DNA from: OMII01 sp947467385
GTDB lineage: Bacteria; Bdellovibrionota_C; UBA2361; OMII01
Direction: 5' to 3'
Assembly: GCA_044360075.1 (NCBI GenBank)
Contig: JBIKLA010000017.1
Coordinates: 1-64,000, forward strand
DNA length: 64,000 bases
Every line of letters starts with the position of its first letter. Position 1 is the stretch's first letter. Below, piece by piece: positions 26,606 to 37,600 of this stretch. The position numbers and the translations under genes are program-made. The notes under the pieces are model-generated. The model made no database searches. It saw only the letters and a program-made list of their open reading frames with translations, and had not been told where the DNA came from.

Positions 26606-28744
26606 CTAGCGAGCTAGTATGCTTGCCACAAACTTCAGCACCTCTGTCGCACTGTCATCGCTGTAGCCGTGGCGCTGCTTAAGGCGCTCCTTTAGGGTGT
26701 CGAACTTCTGCTGCTGCTCATCATCCGGAACAACTGACACAAACTGCTTGATCTGAATCGTGTCCTTGGTGTCCTCGAACAGCTTCTTCTCAAGGGCTTC
26801 CCTCAGCCGCTCATTGACGAGCGGGTTGAACTTCATGCCCGATGCCGCCATGCCCCCAATCGTCTGCAAGATCTCCCTGCGAAAGTCGTCTTTTTGCGCC
26901 GATGTGATCCCAATCTTCTCCTCGACGGCCCGCATGAACTTCTCGTCAGGCTCCTCCATGGTCTTGGTCAGTCGGTTCTCAACCTTCTGCTTTCCCTGGT
27001 AGGCGGAGATACTCTCGACATACTTCTGGCCCATCGTCTCGAGGGCCTTCTCATCACCCGCAATCGCGAGCTGCACCTCCTTCTTGATGATCTCCTTGTA
27101 CTCTTGCTCAACTTTGTCGAGAATCGCTGCAAGCCGCTTCTTCTCTTCCTCTGATGAGGCATGCGGATTCTCTGGCAGCCGCTCCCGAAGGACATTGAGA
27201 AGCATGAAAGGGCTTACAAACCGACGCGGTTGGTCCGTGTCGCGAACCAGGCAAATGTTGAGCGAGTCCTGGATGAAGCGCGGGGAGATCCCGCTATGGC
27301 CCTCCCTGCGATCCTCATCCTTGATCTCGCGCACCGTCTGCTCCGTATAGCGTGGCACCGCCTCCCCACTGTAGAGGCGCATCTTTTGGAGCAGCGTCAT
27401 GCCGCTTTTTTTTGGCTCACTCAGGCGCGAACAGACGGCGAACATTGAAGCGACCTCAATCGTGTGTGGAGCGATATGCTGCCCCACCTTCTCGCTCGTG
27501 AAGTCCTTCTCGTAGATCTTCATCTCATTCTTGAGGGTCAGAACATACGGGATATCGATCGTGCGGAGGCGGTCCATAAAAGCCTCCTGGAGCTTGTCAG
27601 CCTTGAACTTCTTGTGCTCCTCCTCATTTGTGTGTCCCACAAGAGCAAGGTCTATCTCAGTCTGCGCAAATTTCTTGGGCTTGATGACGCGCTCCTGTGT
27701 CGCCGTCAGGAGCTCGTAGAGGAATTCGCGCTCAAGCTTAAGTACCTCGATGAACTCGGCTATGCCGCGGTTAGCCCGGCATAGCTCGCCGTCAAAGTCG
27801 AAGGCGCGTGGGTCAGAGTCCGCTCCGTACTTGGCAAGCTTGCGGTAGTTGATGTCGCCCGTCAGCTCAGTGGAATCCTGGCTCTTGGGATCTTTAGGCT
27901 GAAACGTCGTGATGCCGGTGCGGTCTGCCTCAGAAAGAAGCACGCGCTTCACGATGATGTGGTCGAGCACCTTGTCGTAATTTCCGCAGTACTGCTCAAG
28001 CAGGTGCTCCAAGTGATAGCGGCTCGCCGGATCAAGGCCGCCGTTTATCTGGATCCGTGAGGCGCCCTCTGAACGAGGAGAATTGAGCATCTGGAGGATC
28101 TCCTCCCTCAGGTGGTCCGGGATCACCGTCAGCGGCTCCACGTTCATCGGTGACCACGCAATTTGGTCCTTTGAAAGCTTCTCTATGTTTGTCCTGCTTT
28201 CGTCAGCATTTGGCGAGCGGACAGGGTCCGCCGAGAAGCCGAAGGTGTACACGGCGCCCTCAGCTGTACGGGAGTACTGCTCAAGGCCCCGCTTCAGTAG
28301 CCTTGCCACTGTGCTCTTGGAAGACCCTACGGGCCCAAGCATAAGGAGTAGGCGCTTCTGTGAGCCGTAGCCCTTTGCCGCGGACTCAAAGAACTGCACA
28401 AGCTCCATGAGCTTGTCGTCGAGGCCGTATATGGCATCTTGGCCCTTGCCGACTGGGTCCTCAAAAAACTTGAAGCGTGTGTAGTCCCGCCCCCCAAGCG
28501 AGTACTTTTCCGAGCCGTACGACAGGATCATCGAGTGGATCCTCTGGTACGCGTTTGCAGTTACCGACGGATTCGCCTTTACAATCTGCAGGTAGTCATC
28601 AAATGTGCCGAGCCAGTGCAGGTCGCGGTACTGCTTTTGGAGCTCGGAGCGCTGAAAAAGCGATCGAATGTCGCTGGCTTTCCCGCCAAACTCGGTGCGG
28701 CTTATGTCCGTATTCTGGGCGAATGATTGTTGGTCCTTAAACAT
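26606..28744 (-). CDS. prkA: PrkA-family serine protein kinase
   Basis: The 712-residue protein is the canonical PrkA/YeaG of the operon. It has an AAA-like ATPase half with Walker A GPVGSSKS at 137-144 and the conserved DYTRFKFFED, DPVGKGQDAIYGLDD and PMNVEPLTVIP segments. A C-terminal helical kinase-type region follows. The usual length is about 640-690, so it is slightly long. In E. coli YeaG works with YeaH in nitrogen-starvation and stress responses; in Bacillus PrkA affects sporulation. Here it is the last gene of the operon, about 30 bp after yeaH. Confidence 0.95.
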   Translation of the reverse strand: MFKDQQSFAQNTDISRTEFGGKASDIRSLFQRSELQKQYRDLHWLGTFDDYLQIVKANPSVTANAYQRIHSMILSYGSEKYSLGGRDYTRFKFFEDPVGKGQDAIYGLDDKLMELVQFFESAAKGYGSQKRLLLMLGPVGSSKSTVARLLKRGLEQYSRTAEGAVYTFGFSADPVRSPNADESRTNIEKLSKDQIAWSPMNVEPLTVIPDHLREEILQMLNSPRSEGASRIQINGGLDPASRYHLEHLLEQYCGNYDKVLDHIIVKRVLLSEADRTGITTFQPKDPKSQDSTELTGDINYRKLAKYGADSDPRAFDFDGELCRANRGIAEFIEVLKLEREFLYELLTATQERVIKPKKFAQTEIDLALVGHTNEEEHKKFKADKLQEAFMDRLRTIDIPYVLTLKNEMKIYEKDFTSEKVGQHIAPHTIEVASMFAVCSRLSEPKKSGMTLLQKMRLYSGEAVPRYTEQTVREIKDEDRREGHSGISPRFIQDSLNICLVRDTDQPRRFVSPFMLLNVLRERLPENPHASSEEEKKRLAAILDKVEQEYKEIIKKEVQLAIAGDEKALETMGQKYVESISAYQGKQKVENRLTKTMEEPDEKFMRAVEEKIGITSAQKDDFRREILQTIGGMAASGMKFNPLVNERLREALEKKLFEDTKDTIQIKQFVSVVPDDEQQQKFDTLKERLKQRHGYSDDSATEVLKFVASILAR

Positions 28745-28777
28745 AGTTACCTCAACGTTTCTCTTCGTAATAAAAAT

Positions 28778-29959
28778 CTACCGCCCAGTGCCCAAAAGGC
28801 TTTTTATCGCGGGAATAATGTCCTTGCGGTTGTTCATCGTAGTCGTCACGACCTCTTCCCGGTCATCCAGCTGGCCGTCAAGGTATCGGATAAAGCCCCC
28901 GCCCCCGTTGTGCGAGCCGATTTCGACATAACCATAAAGGTTAATGAAGGGAAGGATGTCCTGCTTGAGGATTCCAACGGCCTGAGCATCGTCCTGGCTT
29001 GAACTATTGTCGCCATCGGAGAAGTGGAAAACGTAAATGTTCCACTCGTCCGGACGGAAGCGAGCGGCCATCTGCTCTTTGGCTAGCTGGTACGCCGAGG
29101 ATATGAGCGTACCCCCCGACTCCCGCGTCGTGAAGAATGTGTCGCGATCAACCACTTTTGCCGAGACGTCGTGGATGATGTAGCACTTCTCAGTCCCCTG
29201 GTACTGGCGATCAATCCAGGCATCGGTCCAGAAAGCCGTGTTCCGCGCAAGCGACTTCTCTAGCTCACCCATCGAGCCTGACACGTCGATGATGTAGAAG
29301 ATCACCGCGTTTGTCTTGGGGCGCGGCTTTAGGCGTGCGCATCGAAATCTAAAGTCCTCCTTAATCGGCACCACAACAGGATCGTCCTCATCGAAGCTCT
29401 CCTCGGCGATCGATCGCTTAAGGGCTTCGCGAAAAGTGCGCTTTGAATCGAGAAGCGATGGAGGCCCGCGCCGGGAGATTCCCTCATACCGGGGCACCGC
29501 CTGCTCAAGGCCCGACGTGAGGCGCGGCTTAATACGGGGAAGCTTCAGCTCATCCCCGAGGAGGTCAGCCAGCTCCTCAATATGAAACTTCTCCTCTCGA
29601 ATGTGCTTTCCCTCCCCGAGACCGCCCTTCTTTCCACCGCCCTGACCTTTCGTGCCGTCGCTTTCGCCCTCTCCATCGCCCTCGCCAACGCCCTCGCCAA
29701 CACCCTGATCGTTGGATCCAAACACGAATCGAGGAATGGATATCTCCTTTACGGGCACCGATATCATGTCGTTGCCGTGCTGGGCGATAATCTCGTCGCT
29801 CGTGATGTAGTCTCGGAGATCCTCGCGAACCTTGCCCTTGAGGATATCCCGAAAGCGCCTCACATCAGGCTCTATGCCGAGTGATGCCGTCTCCAGCGAG
29901 CTATAGTGCTGCTGCACATCGCTGCGCTGGCTCGGTCCACTGCTCGGGTCATTTTGCAT
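28778..29959 (-). CDS. yeaH: YeaH/YhbH family protein (UPF0229), VWA-like
   Basis: The frame extends to 30022, but the ATG at 29959 (MQNDPSSGPS) leaves a normal 7-bp gap after spoVR instead of a 56-bp overlap and is preferred. That gives about 393 residues, close to the E. coli 427. Features in order are a Gly/Asp-rich low-complexity stretch at about 85-120, then a VWA-like fold with a metal-site motif DVSGSMG at about 225. ESGGTLISSAY and FHFSDGDNSS complete the pattern. YeaH is the constant partner of PrkA and SpoVR; its molecular role is not established. Confidence 0.95.
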   Translation of the reverse strand: MQNDPSSGPSQRSDVQQHYSSLETASLGIEPDVRRFRDILKGKVREDLRDYITSDEIIAQHGNDMISVPVKEISIPRFVFGSNDQGVGEGVGEGDGEGESDGTKGQGGGKKGGLGEGKHIREEKFHIEELADLLGDELKLPRIKPRLTSGLEQAVPRYEGISRRGPPSLLDSKRTFREALKRSIAEESFDEDDPVVVPIKEDFRFRCARLKPRPKTNAVIFYIIDVSGSMGELEKSLARNTAFWTDAWIDRQYQGTEKCYIIHDVSAKVVDRDTFFTTRESGGTLISSAYQLAKEQMAARFRPDEWNIYVFHFSDGDNSSSQDDAQAVGILKQDILPFINLYGYVEIGSHNGGGGFIRYLDGQLDDREEVVTTTMNNRKDIIPAIKSLLGTGR

Positions 29960-29966
29960 ACGCTTA

Positions 29967-31613
29967 CTACCTGTCCAAATCAAAATAGCCGGCGAACTCG
30001 GATGAGGCATTTGCGCTGTCAAAACGCTCTCCGTTGTGGGTCAGCCTAAACTTGTTGCCCTCCTCCTCTCGCGAAAGCACGTGCACAGGCCTGCCCCAGA
30101 GCTTCTGAAGGTTCCGGCAGGTGGCCTTGGCAAATTCGAGGTTCAGCTCCTGCCCGTCAAACGCATGAAAAACAACGAGCTCCCCCCTGTTGCCATGATT
30201 AGCATTGACGACCGAAAGCTTTGGCTGCCCCAGGTTGGTCAGTGAGCGAACGATCATCGTTCGAACCTCCGAGAACTCCTCGGACGACACAGACATGTCC
30301 CCCTCCTCATCCCGGCCCCGCACGTGAATCTTGTTTTCCGCGCAGAACTCCGGGGTCAGGTAGCGATGAATAAAGGTGAGGTCGTTGTGGTTGAGCATGG
30401 CCCGAAGGATCTCGCCCTGCCCCTGCCCACAGTTCTTATCCCACAGCCGCCGCTCCTCCATGTCCCGGCAGCTCTCCCACTCAGGCCCATGCTTGCCCTT
30501 GTCCCAACGTTCTTCAATGTCGCGCAGCAGCCGGACGCCGAGCCTGTAGGGATTGATGCTGGAACCCCAGGGCTGCAGCACTCCCGCATTGAATTCGCAG
30601 TAGTCGACTGTCTCTGCTGGGTAACGGGGCAGCAGGTGGTCCGTCATCATCTTCGAGTGCCAATAGCTGGCCCAGCCCTCATTCATGATCTTCGTCATCC
30701 GTTGGGGCGCAAAATAATATGACTCATCCCGGACTATCGAAAGCACATCCTGCTGCCAGGGCTCAAGCGGTGCGTGTTTGAGGAGGAAGAGCAGGATGTC
30801 CTGTTGCGGCTCAGGCGGATTCATCTTTGCCCGCCGATCCCGCTCCTTGGCCTCCCTCTCCACGCCCGCGCGCAGCACCTCCGGTGGGTTCACGTACCGA
30901 TCAAGGTATTCAGGCACGTCAAAGCGAACAGGCCGAATGGGGTCGGGCGCCCGGCGGTCAAGGCTTGATGACCAGTAGCGCTCATCTACTGAGCGGCGAA
31001 ACGCCACTGAGTGCACGTCAATGAGGTTGTCAAGCGAGAGGCACGTGTCGAGAAACTGCTCAACTGCTTCGGGGCCGAACTCCTCCTGATAGCGCTTAAT
31101 GCGCTCGGCGTGATTCCCCATCTTGTCGAGCATGCGACGGTCAGTCGCCTTGAAGTAGGAATTATGCTTAAAGAAGATGTTATGAAAGTACACGTGCGCC
31201 ATGACTGTACGCGTTTCTTGCACCGAATTTGAGTCGAGCAGATACGCAACGCAGGGGTCATTGTTGATGACAAGCTCGTAGGTTCGGCCGAGCCCATACG
31301 AGTCGCGCACCTGCTGGCTCTCGAAGTTTTGGCCAAACCGCCAGTGTTCATACCGCTTTGGAAAGCCTTCCCGGGCGAGCACCACCTGCAGCTCTTTCCA
31401 CGAAAGCAGCACGAACTCCTGCGGAAAAAAGCTCAGCGGGCAAATCTTCGTGACGATGCCCTCTATCTCCTCCTTCCACTCATTGATGAGCCGCTCCTGA
31501 GCACCCCGGGAGCCTGCAAATTCCTTCACCGTCAGCTTGTGCCGGCGAAGGTCCTCATGCTCAAGCGATATATGGCGCGGATCGTTGCTGGGATTGTTCT
31601 CTACACTGCGCAT
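29967..31613 (-). CDS. spoVR: SpoVR family protein
   Basis: The 548-residue protein matches the family length (about 470-520) with a modest extension. Recognisable stretches are VMAHVYFHNIFFKHNSYF, NEGWASYWHSKMM, EFNAGVLQPWG, INPYRLGVRLLRDIEERWDKG and a C-terminal HAFDGQELNLEF region. SpoVR was named for a spore-cortex defect in Bacillus, but it occurs widely in non-sporulating bacteria with prkA and yeaH. It starts 8 bp after the upstream PrkA-like gene and is followed by yeaH, so the four genes form one tight minus-strand operon. Confidence 0.95.
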   Translation of the reverse strand: MRSVENNPSNDPRHISLEHEDLRRHKLTVKEFAGSRGAQERLINEWKEEIEGIVTKICPLSFFPQEFVLLSWKELQVVLAREGFPKRYEHWRFGQNFESQQVRDSYGLGRTYELVINNDPCVAYLLDSNSVQETRTVMAHVYFHNIFFKHNSYFKATDRRMLDKMGNHAERIKRYQEEFGPEAVEQFLDTCLSLDNLIDVHSVAFRRSVDERYWSSSLDRRAPDPIRPVRFDVPEYLDRYVNPPEVLRAGVEREAKERDRRAKMNPPEPQQDILLFLLKHAPLEPWQQDVLSIVRDESYYFAPQRMTKIMNEGWASYWHSKMMTDHLLPRYPAETVDYCEFNAGVLQPWGSSINPYRLGVRLLRDIEERWDKGKHGPEWESCRDMEERRLWDKNCGQGQGEILRAMLNHNDLTFIHRYLTPEFCAENKIHVRGRDEEGDMSVSSEEFSEVRTMIVRSLTNLGQPKLSVVNANHGNRGELVVFHAFDGQELNLEFAKATCRNLQKLWGRPVHVLSREEEGNKFRLTHNGERFDSANASSEFAGYFDLDR

Positions 31614-31621
31614 AAAACAAA

Positions 31622-34378
31622 TTACTTAGGCACTGCCCACTCAAGATGCTTACGAATTGTCTCCCATCGCTCCTCGCGGGGATAATTGAGGGTATCCTCC
31701 AGCGCGCGTATCGCCTTGAGCCAGCGCTGCGCCTTTCGGGCCTCTTCCTCCTTTCCTTCAAGGTCCTTTCGGAGCTTGGTCGGATCATCCGCATACTCTC
31801 GCGAAATCTGCGCAAACTCCTTAAGCGGCTTCTCAAGCGACTCCTTCTGCACCATGCGAATGCCCTCGACCAGCTCCCCAAAGATGCTCTCGTAATTGTT
31901 CACGACAGTTTCTGTTGGGTTTTCCGCCTGCCAGTTGCCGATCTGCTCAAAGAGGTGCTTCCGGAAGGCGATCCTATTCTCCTGGCTCGAAAAGTTCGCA
32001 TTCTTAATTACCCGATTCTCGAAGTCCTCCAGCAGCTTGGCATTGTGGGCGCGCTCGCGATCGGAGACGCGGTGCTCAACCTCAACCTCAAGCGGAGCCT
32101 GCCCTATCGATACGCGGGCATGGGCAAGATAGCGGCGAATTGAGAGCGTATTACGCTCCTCGCTAGCGATGCCCAACGCGGCATAGAAGTCGTCCTGAAC
32201 CCGGCGCTTGGCGTATGCCTCAACCTCCTTGATGATCAACTGTGGCGAAGGGATTGGAAACTGCCTCTCCACTCGCTCCGCAATTATCTTGAGCGCCTCC
32301 TGAGTGTCGCGCTCTCCCATCGGCGTACCACTGCGCAGGGCCTCCTGCTTCTTCTCCTGCAGCCGCTCCTCAACGTGCCTGCGCTTTGCCTCCTCAATCC
32401 TCTCGTAGTAGGGGAACTTATCCTCGTGCTGCTTGAGGACCTCAAGAACCTCAAGCACCGTGATGGGCTGGTCCGCCCTAAACACGGCAACCTTGCGAAA
32501 CAGGTCCTGCGTGCTTGCTGTGGAAATCCCGAATCCGCCATCGTAGAGCGAAAACCTGGTCTCTCCGACGTTGTTCATGTATTCGTCGGCAACTTTAGGA
32601 AGGAACTTTTTGAGGATCCCGAGCTCATCCTGGTTCCATTTCTGTCGTTCGTCCGTCTTGAGCATGTTGAGCTCAATCTTTGCGCCTGCGCGGGGCTCCT
32701 GAAGAAGGAGCGCCTTTTCAACCACGCTCATGCGCTCAAGGATCGTCGGGAGGAGCTCATGCACGCTCTTGTACCGCCCCGCCTGGGGCTTTAGGAGCCG
32801 AGTTGCTGTCGAGAAGAGGGCGACTGTGTTGAGCACATGCGGACAGATGAAGCGGTCAGACCCGAGGATGGTGCGAAAGAAGTCCTCATGCGCAGACGCC
32901 TCTGAGAGGAACCGCGTGATGTGAGGCACTGTGATGAACTGGAGGCGGCGGCCAAGGGAATCCCAGCCCTGTGCAGAGGTCTTGAGGGCAATCAAGTCGT
33001 CGTTCGCGTCTGCCCGGAGGAGCACGTTGACTTTTTCGGTCTTCAGTGATGCCGCCTGCCGGAGCGCCATGATCTGCGTGTGCCCAGACTCAATTTCATT
33101 GAGCAGGTGATTTAGGTGAGATATATCGTCCCGGCCCCGATCCCGCTCATCGGGACGGAAGAGGTCTGAGAAGTGCAGGTGCCCACGATTGGCCCTGACC
33201 ATGAAGCTCGTCGGCATGTAGAGATCCCGCTCGGCTGCCCGGATCTCTTCAGGAGGAGGTGCATAGGAGCTGTAAAACGGCTCGATGTCCGCGTTCCTGT
33301 TTGGGCTCGCCCATATCGAGCACAACCCCCTGCCCTGGCGACGCGACAGGGTGTATCGCTCAACCCGAACGTGGCGCTTAAGTACTTCATCAAGAATTGA
33401 TCCTTCGGAGGATCGCTCTTTGTCGCTCGCATGCTCTTCACGATAGTAGTTGAGCAGTGTCTCCAGTACCGCCTCCGAAAAAGTGTCGAGCTCTCCACGA
33501 AGCAGGTAGTCGCGATTGATGTCGGGCGGAAGCCTTCCCTCTTGCTCTAAGAAGGAAAGCAGGCGCTCGCGCGGCCCCTGCCCATCGCACGACGTTGAAA
33601 GCAGGAAGAGGGGATCGGTGTTCCCCAGAGGCCTGTAGATAATACGTCGTCCCTGGTTCGTCTCCTCGTGGCTAACGGTCGCGCCACGTTGGGCATTGGC
33701 GGCAAACCCGTAGGGCTTCGCCGAGGCATCATCCGGGAATACCCAGGACAATCGATAGAGCGCGCCGCGCGGATTATGCTCAGAGAAATGCTCAAGCATG
33801 GCGTCCAGCGTGTCGTTGAGCCGTGTCTTTCCCGATCCAGGGGGGCCGTGGAAGATGAACATCCTGTTTGCAAACTCCCTGCGGCCAAATAGCTTCATCT
33901 GCTGGTAGAAGTCGCTGAGCGCCACTTCATGGCCCTCCAACTTTCGCTTGTCAGAGACCATTCCCGACTCCCACGGCCAGGTGCGAAGGTGGAAGTCGAT
34001 TATCTCCTTGCCGAGAATGGTGCGGTCGGAACACCCAAACGATTCCATCGCATCTGCTGTATACTGGAATGTGTTGCGAATCATGTCGCGGGGGTTGCGC
34101 AGGACCTCGCGCAGGTAATCCGCGAAGCAGAGCTCCTTGCTGACCTCCTGGTGCCTGCGCCCCTCCGTGTGCTTGAAGGCCTCTAGCAGCCTCGATGAAC
34201 CCTCTCCGAGTGATGCCTCCCACTGGGCGGCGGCAGCCGAATCCGGAGGGGGCCCCGCCAGCGGATGGGCGTGCGCGCTCAAGGATCCTTCGACTGAGCG
34301 AAGAACACCGCCTTGAGTCTCAGTACCGGCTCTCCTTAGGCCATCCCCGTCGTTCGCGTTGTTGGAATCAATCTTCAT
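31622..34378 (-). CDS. Divergent long PrkA-like protein, first gene of the spoVR operon
   Basis: The 918-residue protein is a PrkA paralogue. It shows the N-terminal PrkA layout (FADYLREVLRNPRDMIRNTF, then DRTILGKEIIDFHLR), Walker A GPPGSGKT at 178-185, and the later PTSFMVRANRGHLHFSDLFR segment. It differs from the canonical copy in having an Ala/Ser/Pro-rich tail of about 60 residues at the N-terminus, a standard GKT loop instead of SSKS, and over 200 extra residues, largely charged helix in the last 300. It probably acts with or upstream of PrkA. Whether it phosphorylates proteins or only works as an ATPase cannot be read here. Confidence 0.85.
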   Translation of the reverse strand: MKIDSNNANDGDGLRRAGTETQGGVLRSVEGSLSAHAHPLAGPPPDSAAAAQWEASLGEGSSRLLEAFKHTEGRRHQEVSKELCFADYLREVLRNPRDMIRNTFQYTADAMESFGCSDRTILGKEIIDFHLRTWPWESGMVSDKRKLEGHEVALSDFYQQMKLFGRREFANRMFIFHGPPGSGKTRLNDTLDAMLEHFSEHNPRGALYRLSWVFPDDASAKPYGFAANAQRGATVSHEETNQGRRIIYRPLGNTDPLFLLSTSCDGQGPRERLLSFLEQEGRLPPDINRDYLLRGELDTFSEAVLETLLNYYREEHASDKERSSEGSILDEVLKRHVRVERYTLSRRQGRGLCSIWASPNRNADIEPFYSSYAPPPEEIRAAERDLYMPTSFMVRANRGHLHFSDLFRPDERDRGRDDISHLNHLLNEIESGHTQIMALRQAASLKTEKVNVLLRADANDDLIALKTSAQGWDSLGRRLQFITVPHITRFLSEASAHEDFFRTILGSDRFICPHVLNTVALFSTATRLLKPQAGRYKSVHELLPTILERMSVVEKALLLQEPRAGAKIELNMLKTDERQKWNQDELGILKKFLPKVADEYMNNVGETRFSLYDGGFGISTASTQDLFRKVAVFRADQPITVLEVLEVLKQHEDKFPYYERIEEAKRRHVEERLQEKKQEALRSGTPMGERDTQEALKIIAERVERQFPIPSPQLIIKEVEAYAKRRVQDDFYAALGIASEERNTLSIRRYLAHARVSIGQAPLEVEVEHRVSDRERAHNAKLLEDFENRVIKNANFSSQENRIAFRKHLFEQIGNWQAENPTETVVNNYESIFGELVEGIRMVQKESLEKPLKEFAQISREYADDPTKLRKDLEGKEEEARKAQRWLKAIRALEDTLNYPREERWETIRKHLEWAVPK

Positions 34379-34545
34379 CGTATCGGACGTCTTCTTACAG
34401 CATGCAGGCCGGGCTACAACAAAGTCCCCGTCAGCATCCTGTCGCTCAGGTCGCGCGAAGCAAAGCGCCGAATAATCGGATCATTGCCAACCCCTGGGCC
34501 AGGCAGCGAATTTATCACTAGGCCGCTGTTCCCTGAAACGACATT

Positions 34546-34563
34546 TTTTGCGCTTGCGCAAAA
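34546..34563. promoter_or_regulatory. Inverted repeat upstream of the PrkA-SpoVR operon
   Basis: TTTTGCGC-TT-GCGCAAAA has perfect 8-bp arms and lies about 170 bp upstream of the operon start at 34378. It also lies about 60 bp beyond the stop of the upstream same-strand gene at 34625. It could be an operator for the operon or a small hairpin terminator of the upstream gene; the short T run next to it allows either reading. No clear sigma-54 type promoter was found in the 34379-34624 gap. Confidence 0.35.
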
Positions 34564-34624
34564 CGCTGTTTCGGCGGGAGCGTTTGTCATCCGCGGAAGA
34601 GGTCTTCGGAGAGTATAAAGGGGC

Positions 34625-37600
34625 CTACATCATTACTGTGGGGGAGGTCTGCGCCCTCACCAAAATCTCGCGCAGCTCCAGCGCGGGCTCATGTTTCGGA
34701 GAGGACTCCAAGATCTTCTCCACCTCGATGCGCGCTTGAGAGATCTTTCCTTGCGAGAACAGCAGGCCCGCGAGTGAGTAGGTCATGTCGATATTTGATG
34801 GATAGAGCTTAAGGTATGAGAGCAACAGCGACTCCATCTCTTGGTAGCGCTTGAGTGGATACCCAAGCTGAAGCACGCCAAGGACCGCCCGGTAGTTTTC
34901 GGGGTTGATCGTCGCCGCCCGACGGAAAAGATTGAAAGCCTCCTCCGGCTTGTTGGCTACCATCTTGCACAGGCCTAAGCCTGCAATGGCGACATCGTAG
35001 GAGGGGTTGTAGTCCAGAGATGTCTCAAAAAACGCCTGCGCGGTACCCCATTCCTGCGCCTCCGCGGCGAGAGCCCCCTGGCCGCACAGTGCTCGCGAAA
35101 AATGCGGATTCCTGTCGAGAAGCTTGTTGTAGATCCTCGCTGCCTCTTCCAGTTCTCCCATGATCACCTTGAATTCAGCGTTGAGGCAGCTCACCATCTC
35201 CTCCTGCGCGGTGGTTAAGCCGGCCCCGGGCAACATCGTGTCCAGCACCTCTTTTGCCTGGGTAAGCTTGCCACTTCGCTTGAGAGACTCAACACATGCT
35301 ATGCGCTCCTCAACACTCTCGCCGGGAGAAACGCTAGGGACAGCGGGGCTTGGTGACTTGGCTGCAGGCTGCGTTATCACGACAGTCGGCGACGCTTCGG
35401 CCGAACCGCTTATCTTCCAGTCCTGGATGCGCTGAGAGAGGCCCGCAAGCACCTCTGTCGAAAAAGCCGGAGTCAGTGCCTCTGTCTCGGCGATAGCTGA
35501 ATGAGCGGCTACAGCTACGGTTGCGCCTTGCTGTTCCGACATCAATCTCTCCGCCTTCTCCTTCAGCTCCTGCCCTCCCACATGCTCAGGCTTCGCGGCC
35601 AACACGGCTGAAAGGTGCTCACGGCACTCTGTCAGTTCGCCCATCTTGTAGAGGCACCCTGCCAAGCAGTAGCGCATCTCCGCGTCTTCGGGCGCGCAGG
35701 CCAGGTAGCGCTTGAGGCGCTTCTCTGCCTGTTCGTACTGGTCGAGCTGGTAGGAGCACTCTAAGAGTTGGTGAAGAGCCACGAGATTGTCAGGTGCCAC
35801 GTCGAGCGACTTTTCAAGATACGGCAGCGCTTTGGCCGGGTGTCCCGATATCGCTTCGCACATTCCCCGGCCCGTAAGAACCTTTGAATCCGCCGGCGAC
35901 ACCTCAAGCGCCTGATCAAAGAGTCTTCGGGCCTCATCACACCGCGATTGGGCGAGCATCACTGCGCCAAGGCTTTTGAGCACCCGCGGCGAGTTCGGGT
36001 CAAGCGCCTGGACAGCCCGAAGCACCTGCTCTGCGCGCTCAAACTCCATCGCCTTGGCAGCGGCTTCTCCCTGTTCAAGCATCTCCTCAACCTCAGAGAC
36101 GCTCATGCTCATGTCATAGACCCCAAATGATGGCACGACCGGTTCCGCAGCTGCCACCGGATCAGGCAGCGCCGCGTCAGCCTTGATTCCAAGAACTGCC
36201 TCGTACTCCGCTATAGTCTCATCAACAGCCCTCTCCCACGTGTAGCTGCGCGCCATATCAACAAGCCCCTCAGTGACTGGGGCGTGGAATGCGGCTAGTA
36301 CCGATGAGCGGATCGACTCCTCATCCCAGGGATGGCAGTAAAACGCCCTATCCCCGAGGTAGTTCTCAGTCGTGCCTGTGCGGGTCGCCACGATATTCTT
36401 CCCGTGCGCCGCGGCCTCAAGCGACACGAGCCCTGGAAGCTCATACCAGCTTGGAAGCACGTGAATGCGGCACGCAGCGTATGCGGCAGAGAGCATCTCG
36501 GGTGACAGTCGGTCGGCGATCACTGTTTTTCCGCGCCGCTTGAAATTGCGAACAGTCCCGTCGTAGTCAGGCTGGTATGAGAACCCTCCGGCAGCCAGTA
36601 CCACGGTGAGCTCTGATTCCTCGAGCGCCTTAAGAAGCATGAGCTGGTTCTTGCGGCTCTCAAGCCGACCAACGCACAATACGAAGTCCCGAACCCCGTA
36701 CGTCCGCTCAAAGAGCGAGGCATCCCCGAGCATGCCGGTTTCGTGCCCAACGTGCACCGTCCGAATCGTTTCGGCTGCCGGGAAATCTCTTTTCAGCGCT
36801 GCTGCCTCGCCCGAGCCGTTAGCCAAGATCGCAGATGCGTGCTGGGCGATCCAGTCGGCAGGGAACCTTGCTGCCGGAGCTACCGCCCTGACATCAACCT
36901 TGTTCGCTTGCCACCACTCCTGTCGCTGGCCGGAGCTAACGTACTCCATAAGCGAGCGGGCAACGGCATGTGACTGGGTGTGAAACTGCGGTAGGTCCTC
37001 ATAGAGCGAAGTCACAACGAATGGCCTACCAGCGGCCTTAGCACGCTGAGCAAAATGCTCGGTCAGCTTGGGAGTGGCGAAATTAAACAAGTGTACTAGG
37101 TCATAGTCGGCCGCGTTCTGGAGCCCCTCAACATCAACGCGCACCTCATACCCCCTGACGGCGAGGCCCTGGCTGATCTTTTCGACGAGAACCGTGTCTC
37201 CGCCGCGCTGCGTAAAGGTGTTGGGCCTGTTCTGTATCAGGACGCGCACTGGCTTGCCCGATCCCCTGTATACTTCATTTTTCACGGCGCTCTCCCTTGT
37301 TGTTCGGCTTTCCGGTGCGGGCCTCTGGATGGCGGCGGAGGCAGCCGGAACGAGCTCTGCATATTTGGCAGCCAACTGCCGCGCGATCTGCTGCCACGAG
37401 TGGCGTTCAGCATAGGCGCGCGCACGACTTCGGATTTCTCCCTGCAATATCTGGTTGGTCAGGACGAGCTCAGCGGACAATCCAACGGGATAGCCGCTCG
37501 TCATGTGCCATACGGCATCGCCGAAGGTCATCATGGCCGGGGCGAGCGAGGTGAGGACGGCTGCGCCTGCGCCAACGGCGAGCGCACAGGCACCCGAGGC

